From the NCBI GenBank assembly GCA_019422905.1, contig JAHZCM010000025.1, positions 11,459-22,402 of the forward strand: 10,944 bases of DNA, read 5' to 3'. Both the position numbers and the translations under genes were made by a program. Below the pieces are notes generated by a model. That model did not search any database and was not told where the DNA came from. It saw only the letters and a program-made list of their open reading frames with translations. Of this stretch, positions 1 through 6,044 are shown piece by piece. Each line of letters begins with the position of its first letter. Positions within the stretch are counted from its first letter, which is position 1. Origin of the DNA: Oscillospiraceae bacterium. GTDB taxonomy: Bacteria > Bacillota > Clostridia > Oscillospirales > Acutalibacteraceae.

Positions 1-2
1 GC

Positions 3-647
3 GTCGACTTTACCTGCAACAGTGCAAACCGGCAGATCTACATGACCGACGACGATCTCGCCGCACTGTACGGCGACGACTGGGAGGAAGCCAGCGCCCG
101 GCTGGACGCAATCTGCGAAAGCGTCGCCGGCCAACAGCTTATTTACGAGGACGAACCGATTGAAGCCACCTTTTTTGCGATTTCCGCCGGCTGCACACAG
201 CCCTTTGAGAGCGTGTGGCCGGAACACAGCTATCCCTATCTGCAGGCGGTGGCCTGCCCCTTCGATATGCTGTACGACGGTTATCAAGCCAGTGCTACGA
301 AGACGCCCGATGAGATCCGCGCCGCGTTTCCGGAGATCGATTTTACAGACGACCCCACGGGTTGGTTTACCAATACGCAGTACTACGAAAGCGGCTATGT
401 AGAAAGCATTGAGCTGTGCGGCACGGCGCTTTCCGGCGTGCAGATTCGCGAAGCTCTTCAATTGCGCAGCGCCAGCTTCACCGTCGCTTTTGACGGCGAG
501 CAATTCACTTTCACAACGTTGGGGTGGGGCCACGGCGTCGGCATGAGCCAGGCCGGCGCGATGTATATGGCGGAAAACGGTTCGGATTACAAGGAAATCC
601 TCGCCTACTTCTATCCGGGCGCAGAGTTGAAAAGCACAGATTCATAA
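3..647 (+). CDS. SpoIID/LytB-domain protein, 3' part (5' end outside window)
   Basis: The open frame runs from the window edge, so the N-terminus is missing; 214 residues are visible. SpoIID-family proteins are lytic transglycosylases that cleave denuded peptidoglycan glycan strands during engulfment of the forespore, outside the cytoplasmic membrane. Supporting motifs: a DFTCNSANRQIY stretch at residues 2-13, the middle segment ISAGCTQPFESVW followed by PYLQAVACPFD, and the C-terminal family signature GWGHGVGMSQAGA followed by MAENGSDYKEILAYFYPG. The catalytic glutamate region (typically EALKAQAVAART-like) lies upstream and cannot be checked. An internal ATG at 42 exists but has no good ribosome site and would begin inside the domain, so it is not taken as the start. 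It could be SpoIID itself or a paralogue of the same domain; the gene neighbours do not decide this. Confidence 0.88.
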   Translation, partial: VDFTCNSANRQIYMTDDDLAALYGDDWEEASARLDAICESVAGQQLIYEDEPIEATFFAISAGCTQPFESVWPEHSYPYLQAVACPFDMLYDGYQASATKTPDEIRAAFPEIDFTDDPTGWFTNTQYYESGYVESIELCGTALSGVQIREALQLRSASFTVAFDGEQFTFTTLGWGHGVGMSQAGAMYMAENGSDYKEILAYFYPGAELKSTDS

Positions 648-756
648 GGCGCAGCTTTAATATATCCTCCCGCACTCGTTGCGCGCAGCAGAGCTTCCAC
701 GCTTCACAAAACCGGCAAGCCCGCTGAAGGCACCGCTCGGCACAGGCAAAGCAAAA

Positions 757-787
757 TGCCCGGAATTCTCCTTGGAGACTCCGGGCA
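757..787 (-). terminator. Rho-independent terminator of the metal ATPase operon, possibly bidirectional
   Basis: A perfect 8-bp outer stem (TGCCCGGA at 757-764 with TCCGGGCA at 780-787) encloses an inner stem TCTC/GAGA (767-770 with 775-778). On the minus strand it is followed by TTTTGCTTTG; on the plus strand a T5 run lies a few bases after the stem. It sits in the 159-bp gap between the convergent SpoIID gene and ATPase and probably serves both. Nothing else is recognisable in this gap. Confidence 0.75.
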
Positions 788-806
788 CAACACCTTTTTC
801 AAAGCA

Positions 807-2930
807 CTATTTTGTCTTAAACCGCAGGATACGCAGCGTGTTGAGGACGGTCAGCGCCGTTACGCCGACGTCGGCGAACACGCCGATCCACATCGGCACA
901 AATCCAAACGGCGTGCAGATCAGAACGGCAGCCTTAACCGCCAGCGCAAACGCAATGTTGAAATGGATGACCCGCATACTGCGGCGCGCAAGCCGGATCG
1001 CCCGCGGCAGCAGCGAGAGACTGCCGCCGGAAAGCACCGCGTCCGCGGTTTCAATCGCCGCCTGTGAGCCGAGCCCGACCGCCACACCGCAATCGGCGGC
1101 CGCCAGCACCGGCGCGTCGTTGACGCCGTCGCCGACGAACACGCGCGTTCCCTCCATCGCCTCCACAGCTTTCGCCTTATCCTGCGGCAGAAGCCCCGCG
1201 CGGTATTCGGTGACGCCGACCTGCGACGCTACAGCCTTCGCCGCCTGCTCGTTGTCTCCGGTCAGCATGACGATGCTGCGCACGCCGGAACGCTTCAAGT
1301 CCTCTATCGCCGCCTTGGAATCCGGCTTCACGGTATCCGCCAGCGTGATCCCGCCGACCGCCCGACCGTCCGCCGCGATCGCAACGGTGCATTCCGGCAC
1401 GGCGGAAACATCGACGCCGCTTTCCGCAAGGAAAATTTTGCGCCCGGCAAGAACCGTTTTTCCTTCCACGACCGCCCGAATGCCCCGTCCGGCAAGCTCC
1501 TGAATGTCCGCCGCCTCGGGTGCATCGCCCGCCGCCTCGCGAATGGCTTTCGCCACCGGATGCGTAGAAAGCGCTTCCGCCGAAGCCGCGAGCTTCAAAA
1601 GCGCGTTCTCGGAAACGCCCTCCGCCGTCCATACGGAAGAAACAGAAAGCGCACCGGTCGTAATCGTTCCGGTTTTGTCGAGCACTACGGCGTCGGTCTT
1701 TGCCAGTGCCTCGAGATATTTGCCGCCCTTCACCAGCATACCCGCCGTGGATTCGACGCCGATGCCGGCAAAGAAGCCCAGCGGTACGGAGATTACCAGC
1801 GCGCAGGGGCAGGATGCGACGAGCATCGTCAGCGCACGGTACAGCCACGTGGAGAACTCGCCCATTCCGAGCAGCGGCGGCAATGCCGCCACAAGAACGG
1901 CAAGCACCAGGACGACCGGCGTATAGACGCGCGCAAAACGGGTGATCAGCTTTTCCGCGCTGCCCTTGCGCGCCGAGGATTCCTCAATCATACGCAGAAT
2001 GCGGCTTGCGGTCGAATCCTCGAAGGCGCTCGTCACCCGGAAAGCCAGCTTCGCGCCGCCATTTACACCGCCGGACAGCACGCTGTCGCCGGGCGCGACC
2101 TCCACTGGCACGCTTTCGCCGGTCAGCGCGGCGTTATCGATATAGGAGCTGCCCTCCAGAATTTCGCCGTCCAGCGGAATGCGCTCGTAGGGATTGACCA
2201 CGACCGTCTCCCCCACACGCACATCCGCCGGTGAAACAATCTGTTCCACACCGCTGCGCAAAACACGGGCCGTATCGGGACGCATTTCCGTCAGCGCGGT
2301 GATGCTCCTGCGGGAACGGCGCTCCGCGATTTCCTCCGCGCGCTCGCCGAGATTGAAGAGAATCGCCACCGCTGCGGCTTCCCCGAATTCACCAAGGCAA
2401 AACGCCGTGATCACCGCAATGGACATCAGGACGTTCTCCGTAAAATTCAGCTTCACAAGATTCTTCACGCCGTCGATAAACACGCCATAGCCGGCCAGCA
2501 CCGCCGCCAATCCATGCGCGGACGCAGACGCCCACACCGGCAGATGCAGCACGTGATCAAACAGCAGCCCCAAGGCAAACAGCACAACCGCCGCCGGAAA
2601 AGCCCACTTCGGCGTCCTCGGGCCTTGGCTGTGGTCATGGCCACAGGCACAGCCGTGTTCATGGTCATGATGGTCGTGTCCGCAGCAGTCTTCGCCGCAC
2701 TCGTGAGGATGCCCGTGGTGGTGCTCATGGTCCTCACCGTGTTCGTGATGATGCTCATGCTCGTGGCCATGGCCCTCACTGTGTTCGTGGTGATGTTCGT
2801 GCTCATGGCCATGGCCTTCACCGTGTTCGTGATGATGTTTGGGATCGTGGTGATGCTCGTGCTCCTGCGCATGGCATCCGCAGGATGCAGAGGCACAGCC
2901 GCACGCGCCCGCTTTTTTATCATTTTCCAT
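807..2930 (-). CDS. P1B-type Zn/Cd/Pb-exporting ATPase with His-rich N-terminus
   Basis: Predicted 707-residue membrane pump that exports divalent soft metals at the expense of ATP. Seen: actuator motif TGES (270-273), the membrane CPC metal-site motif (374-376), phosphorylation motif DKTGT (D418), the P1B HP dipeptide (H457-P458), and hinge motif GDGVNDAP (600-607). Eight hydrophobic segments fit the P1B layout. The last helix has ADVGVTALTVLN, and this DxG-type acidic residue is the family hallmark of the Zn/Cd/Pb group (CadA/ZntA) rather than the Cu group. The usual N-terminal CxxC heavy-metal domain is absent. Instead residues 1-100 hold 36 histidines and nine cysteines, including CxC pairs at 10/12, 17/19 and 94/96. 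The start is ATG at 2930, because AGGAGG (2939-2944) lies 8 nt upstream; an in-frame ATG ten codons earlier has no such site. It follows an ArsR-type regulator by 69 nt. Exact metal preference cannot be read from sequence. Confidence 0.93.
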   Translation of the reverse strand: MENDKKAGACGCASASCGCHAQEHEHHHDPKHHHEHGEGHGHEHEHHHEHSEGHGHEHEHHHEHGEDHEHHHGHPHECGEDCCGHDHHDHEHGCACGHDHSQGPRTPKWAFPAAVVLFALGLLFDHVLHLPVWASASAHGLAAVLAGYGVFIDGVKNLVKLNFTENVLMSIAVITAFCLGEFGEAAAVAILFNLGERAEEIAERRSRRSITALTEMRPDTARVLRSGVEQIVSPADVRVGETVVVNPYERIPLDGEILEGSSYIDNAALTGESVPVEVAPGDSVLSGGVNGGAKLAFRVTSAFEDSTASRILRMIEESSARKGSAEKLITRFARVYTPVVLVLAVLVAALPPLLGMGEFSTWLYRALTMLVASCPCALVISVPLGFFAGIGVESTAGMLVKGGKYLEALAKTDAVVLDKTGTITTGALSVSSVWTAEGVSENALLKLAASAEALSTHPVAKAIREAAGDAPEAADIQELAGRGIRAVVEGKTVLAGRKIFLAESGVDVSAVPECTVAIAADGRAVGGITLADTVKPDSKAAIEDLKRSGVRSIVMLTGDNEQAAKAVASQVGVTEYRAGLLPQDKAKAVEAMEGTRVFVGDGVNDAPVLAAADCGVAVGLGSQAAIETADAVLSGGSLSLLPRAIRLARRSMRVIHFNIAFALAVKAAVLICTPFGFVPMWIGVFADVGVTALTVLNTLRILRFKTK
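2724..2837 (-). repeat. Imperfect 42-bp tandem repeats coding the His-rich tail
   Basis: Two adjacent 42-bp units (2796-2837 and 2754-2795) code for 14-residue blocks HHHEH(G/S)EGHGHEHE, followed by a shortened third unit (2724-2753, HHHEHGEDHE) and then HHHGHPHE. The units differ at several bases, many silent, so this is an older in-frame expansion under protein-level constraint rather than a fresh duplication. The repeat lies in ATPase residues 32-69. Confidence 0.8.
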
Positions 2931-2957
2931 TTCCGTCGCCTCCTGATAATATATGTT

Positions 2958-2968
2958 CATTTATTCAT
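2958..2968 (-). promoter_or_regulatory. Possible second metal-regulator half-site before the ATPase
   Basis: On the minus strand this reads ATGAATAAATG, differing in one base from ATGAACAAATG inside the arsR operator (3444-3454). It lies about 28 nt upstream of the ATPase start codon and is flanked by ATAT/ATAT. SmtB/ArsR/CadC proteins typically bind AT-rich dyads containing TGAA or TTCA half-sites. A second binding site or internal promoter control is inferred; the -10/-35 sequence here is not convincing. Confidence 0.45.
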
Positions 2969-2983
2969 ATTTTATCCAATAAA

Positions 2984-3005
2984 GAATGAACCTTTCGGTT
3001 CATTC
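2984..3005 (-). terminator. Perfect hairpin across the arsR stop codon (attenuator or stabilising stem)
   Basis: GAATGAACC (2984-2992) and GGTTCATTC (2997-3005) form a perfect 9-bp stem around a 4-nt loop, which reads GAAA (a GNRA tetraloop) on the transcribed minus strand. The arsR stop codon lies in the stem. It is followed by TTTATTGG, a poor U-tract, so full termination is doubtful. Partial attenuation or mRNA stability between the regulator and the ATPase is equally possible. Confidence 0.55.
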
Positions 3006-3410
3006 GGATATATGCTCCAGGCCCATCAAATAAATCTCACGCACATGTGCGTCATCCAGGGAATAGTAAGACTGCTTGCCGTCCCGCTTTACCTTCACAA
3101 GATGGGCGTTGCGCAGGAGACGAAGCTGGTGGGAAATCGCCGACTGCCCCATCTCCAAAAGCTCCGCAATCTCACAGACACACAGCTCCCGCTGAAATAA
3201 AACGCACATAATACGGATACGCGTCGTATCGCCAAACACCTTGAAAAGCTCCGCAAGCTGGAAAAGCGTGTCCAGCGGCGGTATCCCCGCTTTTACCGAT
3301 TCCAGATCGGCATGCTCGTGTTCACCCGAGCAGATAACCGGCTCCTTCTTTTCTTTTTTCTTCGCCGTCTTTGTAATTGCCTTCTCTTTATTCTTATCCT
3401 TTTTGGCCAC
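3000..3410 (-). CDS. ArsR/SmtB-family metal-sensing repressor, CadC-like
   Basis: A 136-residue winged-helix repressor that should release its operator when Zn, Cd or Pb binds. The HTH core is ELCVCEIAELLEMGQSAISH (75-94), followed by a wing KVKRDGKQSYYSL (106-118). Metal ligands typical of CadC are visible: the alpha-5 set D120, H122, H133, E136 (pattern DxH-x10-H-x2-E, with E136 the final residue), and the alpha-3N set C77 and C79 of CVC with C27 in the N-terminal arm, near H31 and H33. The first 23 residues are very lysine-rich. The start is GTG at 3410, because AAGGAG (3420-3425) lies 9 nt upstream; longer in-frame ATGs fall in the promoter/operator. It is followed by the metal ATPase, so the pair is a classic sensor-pump operon. 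The ligand assignments follow the CadC/CzrA family and are not proven here. Confidence 0.9.
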   Translation of the reverse strand: MAKKDKNKEKAITKTAKKKEKKEPVICSGEHEHADLESVKAGIPPLDTLFQLAELFKVFGDTTRIRIMCVLFQRELCVCEIAELLEMGQSAISHQLRLLRNAHLVKVKRDGKQSYYSLDDAHVREIYLMGLEHISE

Positions 3411-3433
3411 GCCAATCGTCTCCTTTTTTGTTA

Positions 3434-3459
3434 AACAAATGAGCATTTGTTCATTTGTT
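3434..3459 (-). promoter_or_regulatory. Operator dyad for the ArsR-family repressor
   Basis: A perfect 9-bp inverted repeat AACAAATGA / TCATTTGTT (3434-3442 and 3451-3459) with 8 bp between, located just downstream of the -10 box and before the arsR ribosome site. Position and AT-rich TGAA/TTCA-type content fit a SmtB/CadC-type autoregulatory operator. Binding by this regulator is inferred. Confidence 0.7.
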
Positions 3460-3465
3460 AATATC

Positions 3466-3493
3466 ATTATAGCATGTAGCGTGCAATTGTCAA
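3466..3493 (-). promoter_or_regulatory. Consensus sigma-A promoter of the arsR-ATPase operon
   Basis: On the minus strand TTGACA (3488-3493) and TATAAT (3466-3471) are both perfect consensus, with a 16-bp spacer. Transcription would begin near 3459, inside the operator dyad, which suits steric repression of a strong promoter. Confidence 0.85.
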
Positions 3494-3511
3494 TAGGTCT
3501 TTGCGAAAAAT

Positions 3512-3953
3512 TCACTGTTTTGGGAGCGTCTCATACAGTGCTTTGCAGCCCCGCACTACATCCCGATAGGTTTCATCGAAGTCCCCGGTATACCACGGAT
3601 CAGCGATGCTCCGCTTCTCACCTGCAAATTCCAGCAACAAATGGATTTTATGCGCCGGATCGCCGCCTGTGATCCGCTCGATCCCCCTGATGTTTGCAGT
3701 GTCCATCGCAATCAGATAATCCCATGCCGCGTAATCTGCCCGTCTGCCGTTTCTCAAAGGGAATTCCCGCCTCCAGGAGCTTTCTCCGGGTTCCGCAATG
3801 TATATCGTTTCCGAGCTCTTCCCGGCTCACTGCACACGAGGCAATTTTGAACCGCTTCGCGTCGCCGCCACGCCGAACCAGCTCCTTCATCACAAACTCC
3901 GCCATCGGGCTGCGGCAGATATTGCCGTGGCAGATAAACAAAATTTTGATCAT
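3512..3953 (-). pseudogene. Low-molecular-weight protein tyrosine phosphatase, frameshifted
   Basis: The first frame (from 3953) gives MIKILFICHGNICRSPM, the LMW-PTP phosphate loop with C-x5-R (CHGNICR), and continues in family to GIPFEKRQ. It then drifts into unrelated sequence and stops at 3648. The homologous C-terminal half resumes in the next frame near 3742 (RADYAAWDYLIAMD) and includes DPWYTGDF with the general-acid aspartate, ending at 3512. The shift lies around 3740-3746. Comparison with typical family spacing (about six residues such as xARQMT before RADY) suggests a small deletion of a length equal to 2 modulo 3, for example 17 bp, rather than a single-base slip. The start is the ATG at 3953: AGGAAG lies 9 nt upstream, whereas the ATG at 3962 abuts it. 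Intact family members dephosphorylate tyrosine or arginine phosphates in the cytoplasm. A sequencing error is a possible alternative to true inactivation. Confidence 0.8.
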
Positions 3954-4005
3954 GGCTCTCATCTTCCTGCGCTTAAACCTTTAAATTTTTTCATTTCCAC
4001 GAAAC

Positions 4006-4575
4006 CTAGTTTTCCTCAAACAGCTCTATTTCCTTCATATCATCGATCAGCTCATTGATGCACCGATAAATAAAATATTCTCCCTGCTTCGCACCGCAAT
4101 GCTCGCAGAGATTCATCGGATAGCTTCTTCCCTGCGTTTTGCTGTACTGCATCTTTATTCTTTCCGGAAATTTCTCCAGAAGCATCCTATCCAAGTTTGC
4201 GTCGTCTCCAATAGTTTTCAGGCCGTAATACTCTATGCTCGGGTCCTGCAGATGTGCAAATATGTTCTGGTTCTCCAACAATCTCCTTTTATCCCACGGG
4301 AATACAACGTCTTCATCCGCATTGTCGGAAAAAACAATGTATGTATAAATCCCTGTGCTCCGCCCGCACTTGTAGCACGGCTGCTCAAGCCGGTATATCC
4401 TGTGTGCAGCGCGTGGCTGACCGGCCATAGAAGGTTCATCCATAATCTCAATATTTTCAGGCTTATATGGATATGCTTTTCCATTCTCGGTGAATTTTAC
4501 GATAACCCTTTTTTCCTCTCTCACGATGGAATACGCATTTTTGACCACATTCGTCCTTTTGTCCAAGAATTTCAT
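4006..4575 (-). CDS. Unrecognised protein with two CxxC knuckles
   Basis: A 189-residue soluble protein with no family that I recognise. There is no signal peptide or membrane segment. Two CxxC pairs are visible, CYKC in the middle and CEHC near the C-terminus; each is followed within a few residues by an aromatic strand (GIYTYIVF and GEYFIYR), as in zinc ribbons. The two pairs could form one zinc site. The C-terminus is acidic (DDMKEIELFEEN). The start is ATG at 4575: AGGGAG lies 9 nt upstream, and earlier in-frame ATGs lie upstream of the likely transcription start. The gene and its leader are clearly more AT-rich than the neighbours, hinting at transfer or relaxed composition. It reads toward the broken phosphatase gene with a 52-nt gap and no visible terminator, so the two may be cotranscribed. 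Confidence 0.8.
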   Translation of the reverse strand: MKFLDKRTNVVKNAYSIVREEKRVIVKFTENGKAYPYKPENIEIMDEPSMAGQPRAAHRIYRLEQPCYKCGRSTGIYTYIVFSDNADEDVVFPWDKRRLLENQNIFAHLQDPSIEYYGLKTIGDDANLDRMLLEKFPERIKMQYSKTQGRSYPMNLCEHCGAKQGEYFIYRCINELIDDMKEIELFEEN

Positions 4576-4690
4576 CTTTATCATCTCCCTGCGGTACTTC
4601 TCTTTATTTAACGTATACCCCGCCAAAAAATCCTTTTTCCACCGAAATGCGCCGCACTTTTTATCCGATCCTAAGGAATTCCGTTTTTCT

Positions 4691-4719
4691 ATTTTACCGC
4701 ATTGTTTCAATTTTTACAA
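4691..4719 (-). promoter_or_regulatory. Likely promoter of the double-CxxC protein gene
   Basis: On the minus strand TTGTAA (4714-4719) and TAAAAT (4691-4696) are separated by exactly 17 bp. The transcript would start near 4684, leaving a leader of about 110 nt. I see no riboswitch I can name in that leader. Confidence 0.6.
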
Positions 4720-4781
4720 TATTTTCCCGTTATTCTTAAATTCCCCGCGCAAATTTTGTACCAAAGCACAATGACAAAAGC

Positions 4782-4811
4782 GCCGCCGGTCCTTCTTTCA
4801 GAACCGGCGGC
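4782..4811 (-). terminator. Terminator of the anSME gene
   Basis: GCCGCCGGT (4782-4790) and ACCGGCGGC (4803-4811) form a perfect 9-bp GC stem with a 12-nt loop. On the minus strand it is followed by GCTTTTGTC. It lies 12 nt past the anSME stop codon. Confidence 0.8.
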
Positions 4812-4823
4812 ACTTCCATTTGA

Positions 4824-5948
4824 TCAGGGCATCCTTGCAGCGGCAATACGGGCCAGCTCCAGCATACGGCGCTCCGTGTGGGCGAAAAAGCGCGCATAGC
4901 TTTCGCAGAAAATATTCAGTCCCAGCGTGCCGTCCGCCTGCACGGGCCGATACCGCCGGCAGCCGCCGCGGCAGAGCGTAAAGAACCGGCATGCACGGCA
5001 GTGCTCGTCGACCGCCGCAGACTGCTCGACAAAACCAATTTCACGCCGCTTTTCATTGATCTCTGAGAAATCCGCCGTATGGAGGTTTCCCAGGCGGTAA
5101 GCGTCCAGCACATAGAAATCGCAGGGATAAACGGAGCCGTCCGCCTCCACGACATGCTGCATTCCGCAGACGCCGCCCATGCCGCAGGCCTCCGGCGGAT
5201 AGCCCAGCAGCATTTCGATATAATTCTCAAACTGCCGGATGGACACGGGCGCACCCTCTCGGACGTCCCGGTACCACAAATCAAACAGCATGCAGAGAAA
5301 CGCGCCGTAGTCCTCCGCGGTCAGCGAATACGCCTCGCCGCCGGGCGTCTCTCCAAAGGGGTCCAGACAGGGAATAAATTGCAGGTACTGTAAACCGTTT
5401 CGCTTATAGAAATTATAGATACGGTTGGCGCGCGCCGCCGTCTGCTTATTAACGACGGTCAGTACGTTATACTCCACATGCCGGCTTTCCAGAAGCTGAA
5501 TCGCCTGTATCACGCGGTTAAACGTCCCGTCGCCGCGCGAATCCAGCCGGTTGCAGTCGTGGGTGTCCTTCACGCCGTCCAGCGAAATGCCGACAAGGAA
5601 TTGGTTCTCCCGAAAAAAATCGGCCCATTCGGCGGTCAGACCAATCCCGTTCGTCTGGATGGCGTTGTGGACGCGCGCCTTATGCACATTGTGCTTCTTC
5701 TGGAACGCCACGGCTTTTTTGAAAAAGTCCAGCCCGATCAGCGTCGGCTCTCCGCCCTGAAACGCGATGGTACAGTCCTGCGTCGCAAAGGCCAGTCCCT
5801 TTTGGATCACCGTTTCCAGTGTGTCGTCCGTCATAAATCCATAGGATTTCTGCTCCCGCTTCTCCACAATATCGTGATAAAAGCAGTAGCGGCAATTCAG
5901 ATTGCACATGCCCGAAGCGGGCTTAATCAGCAGATGCACCGATTTCAC
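4824..5948 (-). CDS. Anaerobic sulfatase-maturating enzyme (radical SAM/SPASM)
   Basis: A 374-residue cytoplasmic radical SAM enzyme that oxidises the active-site Cys (or Ser) of sulfatases to C-alpha-formylglycine without oxygen. Seen: the radical SAM cluster motif CNLNCRYC (C15, C19, C22), GGEP (65-68) in the SAM-binding region, and a SPASM domain with cysteines 255, 261, 276, 317, 320, 326, 330 and 348. These positions agree with the cluster ligands I recall for the Clostridium perfringens enzyme (370 residues), and D277 matches its proposed catalytic base. The start is GTG at 5948: GGGAGG (5956-5961) lies 7 nt upstream and the length then matches the family; an upstream ATG would add 20 residues overlapping the promoter. 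Its substrate is almost certainly the sulfatase encoded just upstream, which has a cysteine at the modified position, though other sulfatases elsewhere may also be served. Confidence 0.94.
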   Translation of the reverse strand: MKSVHLLIKPASGMCNLNCRYCFYHDIVEKREQKSYGFMTDDTLETVIQKGLAFATQDCTIAFQGGEPTLIGLDFFKKAVAFQKKHNVHKARVHNAIQTNGIGLTAEWADFFRENQFLVGISLDGVKDTHDCNRLDSRGDGTFNRVIQAIQLLESRHVEYNVLTVVNKQTAARANRIYNFYKRNGLQYLQFIPCLDPFGETPGGEAYSLTAEDYGAFLCMLFDLWYRDVREGAPVSIRQFENYIEMLLGYPPEACGMGGVCGMQHVVEADGSVYPCDFYVLDAYRLGNLHTADFSEINEKRREIGFVEQSAAVDEHCRACRFFTLCRGGCRRYRPVQADGTLGLNIFCESYARFFAHTERRMLELARIAAARMP

Positions 5949-5979
5949 GGCGATTCCTCCCTTTTGCCTTTTCCCCTCT

Positions 5980-6008
5980 ATTCTAACAGGCTTTGCCGTG
6001 CCTGTCAA
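5980..6008 (-). promoter_or_regulatory. Promoter of the anSME gene with internal dyad
   Basis: On the minus strand TTGACA (6003-6008) is perfect, TAGAAT (5980-5985) differs at one base, and the spacer is 17 bp. A perfect 6-bp inverted repeat ACAGGC-N8-GCCTGT (5986-6005) fills the spacer and touches the -35 box, so an operator is possible. The promoter gives the maturase expression independent of the sulfatase. Confidence 0.75.
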
Positions 6009-6038
6009 AAAAGTCCCGCATAAAAAGCAGGACTTTTT
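6007..6038 (-). terminator. Terminator of the sulfatase gene
   Basis: On the minus strand AAAAAGTCCTGC and GCGGGACTTTTT pair with one U-G wobble around a 7-nt loop, and the right arm ends in a run of T. It begins 6 nt past the sulfatase stop and its T-tract overlaps the -35 box of the anSME promoter, so the two genes are separate transcription units or only weakly read through. Confidence 0.85.
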
Positions 6039-6044
6039 GGGGAA

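Noticed and set aside
648..806. Small gene in the gap after the SpoIID gene
   Set aside because: Only short frames without ribosome sites; the stretch is explained by a terminator.
2724..2837. CRISPR-like or mobile repeat
   Set aside because: The units are adjacent with no spacers and keep the protein frame; they are coding repeats for histidine blocks.
2931..2960. Upstream ATG at 2960 as start of the ATPase
   Set aside because: The added ten codons cover the AGGAGG site and no ribosome site precedes that ATG.
2514..3200. Plus-strand frame with a Met/Val-rich hydrophobic stretch that looks like membrane helices
   Set aside because: It is the reverse complement of the His-rich repeats (CAT/CAC read as ATG/GTG), so the apparent helix is a coding artefact.
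3512..3953. Phosphatase gene as an arsenate reductase belonging to the ArsR neighbour
   Set aside because: LMW-PTP and ArsC share a fold, but DPWYTGDF and the lack of the extra ArsC redox cysteines indicate a phosphatase. The regulator has CadC-type ligands, its own promoter, and a Zn/Cd pump next to it.
4576..4710. Upstream in-frame ATG at 4710 for the CxxC protein
   Set aside because: It lies at or before the predicted transcription start, and the added segment is low-complexity lysine-rich sequence without a ribosome site.
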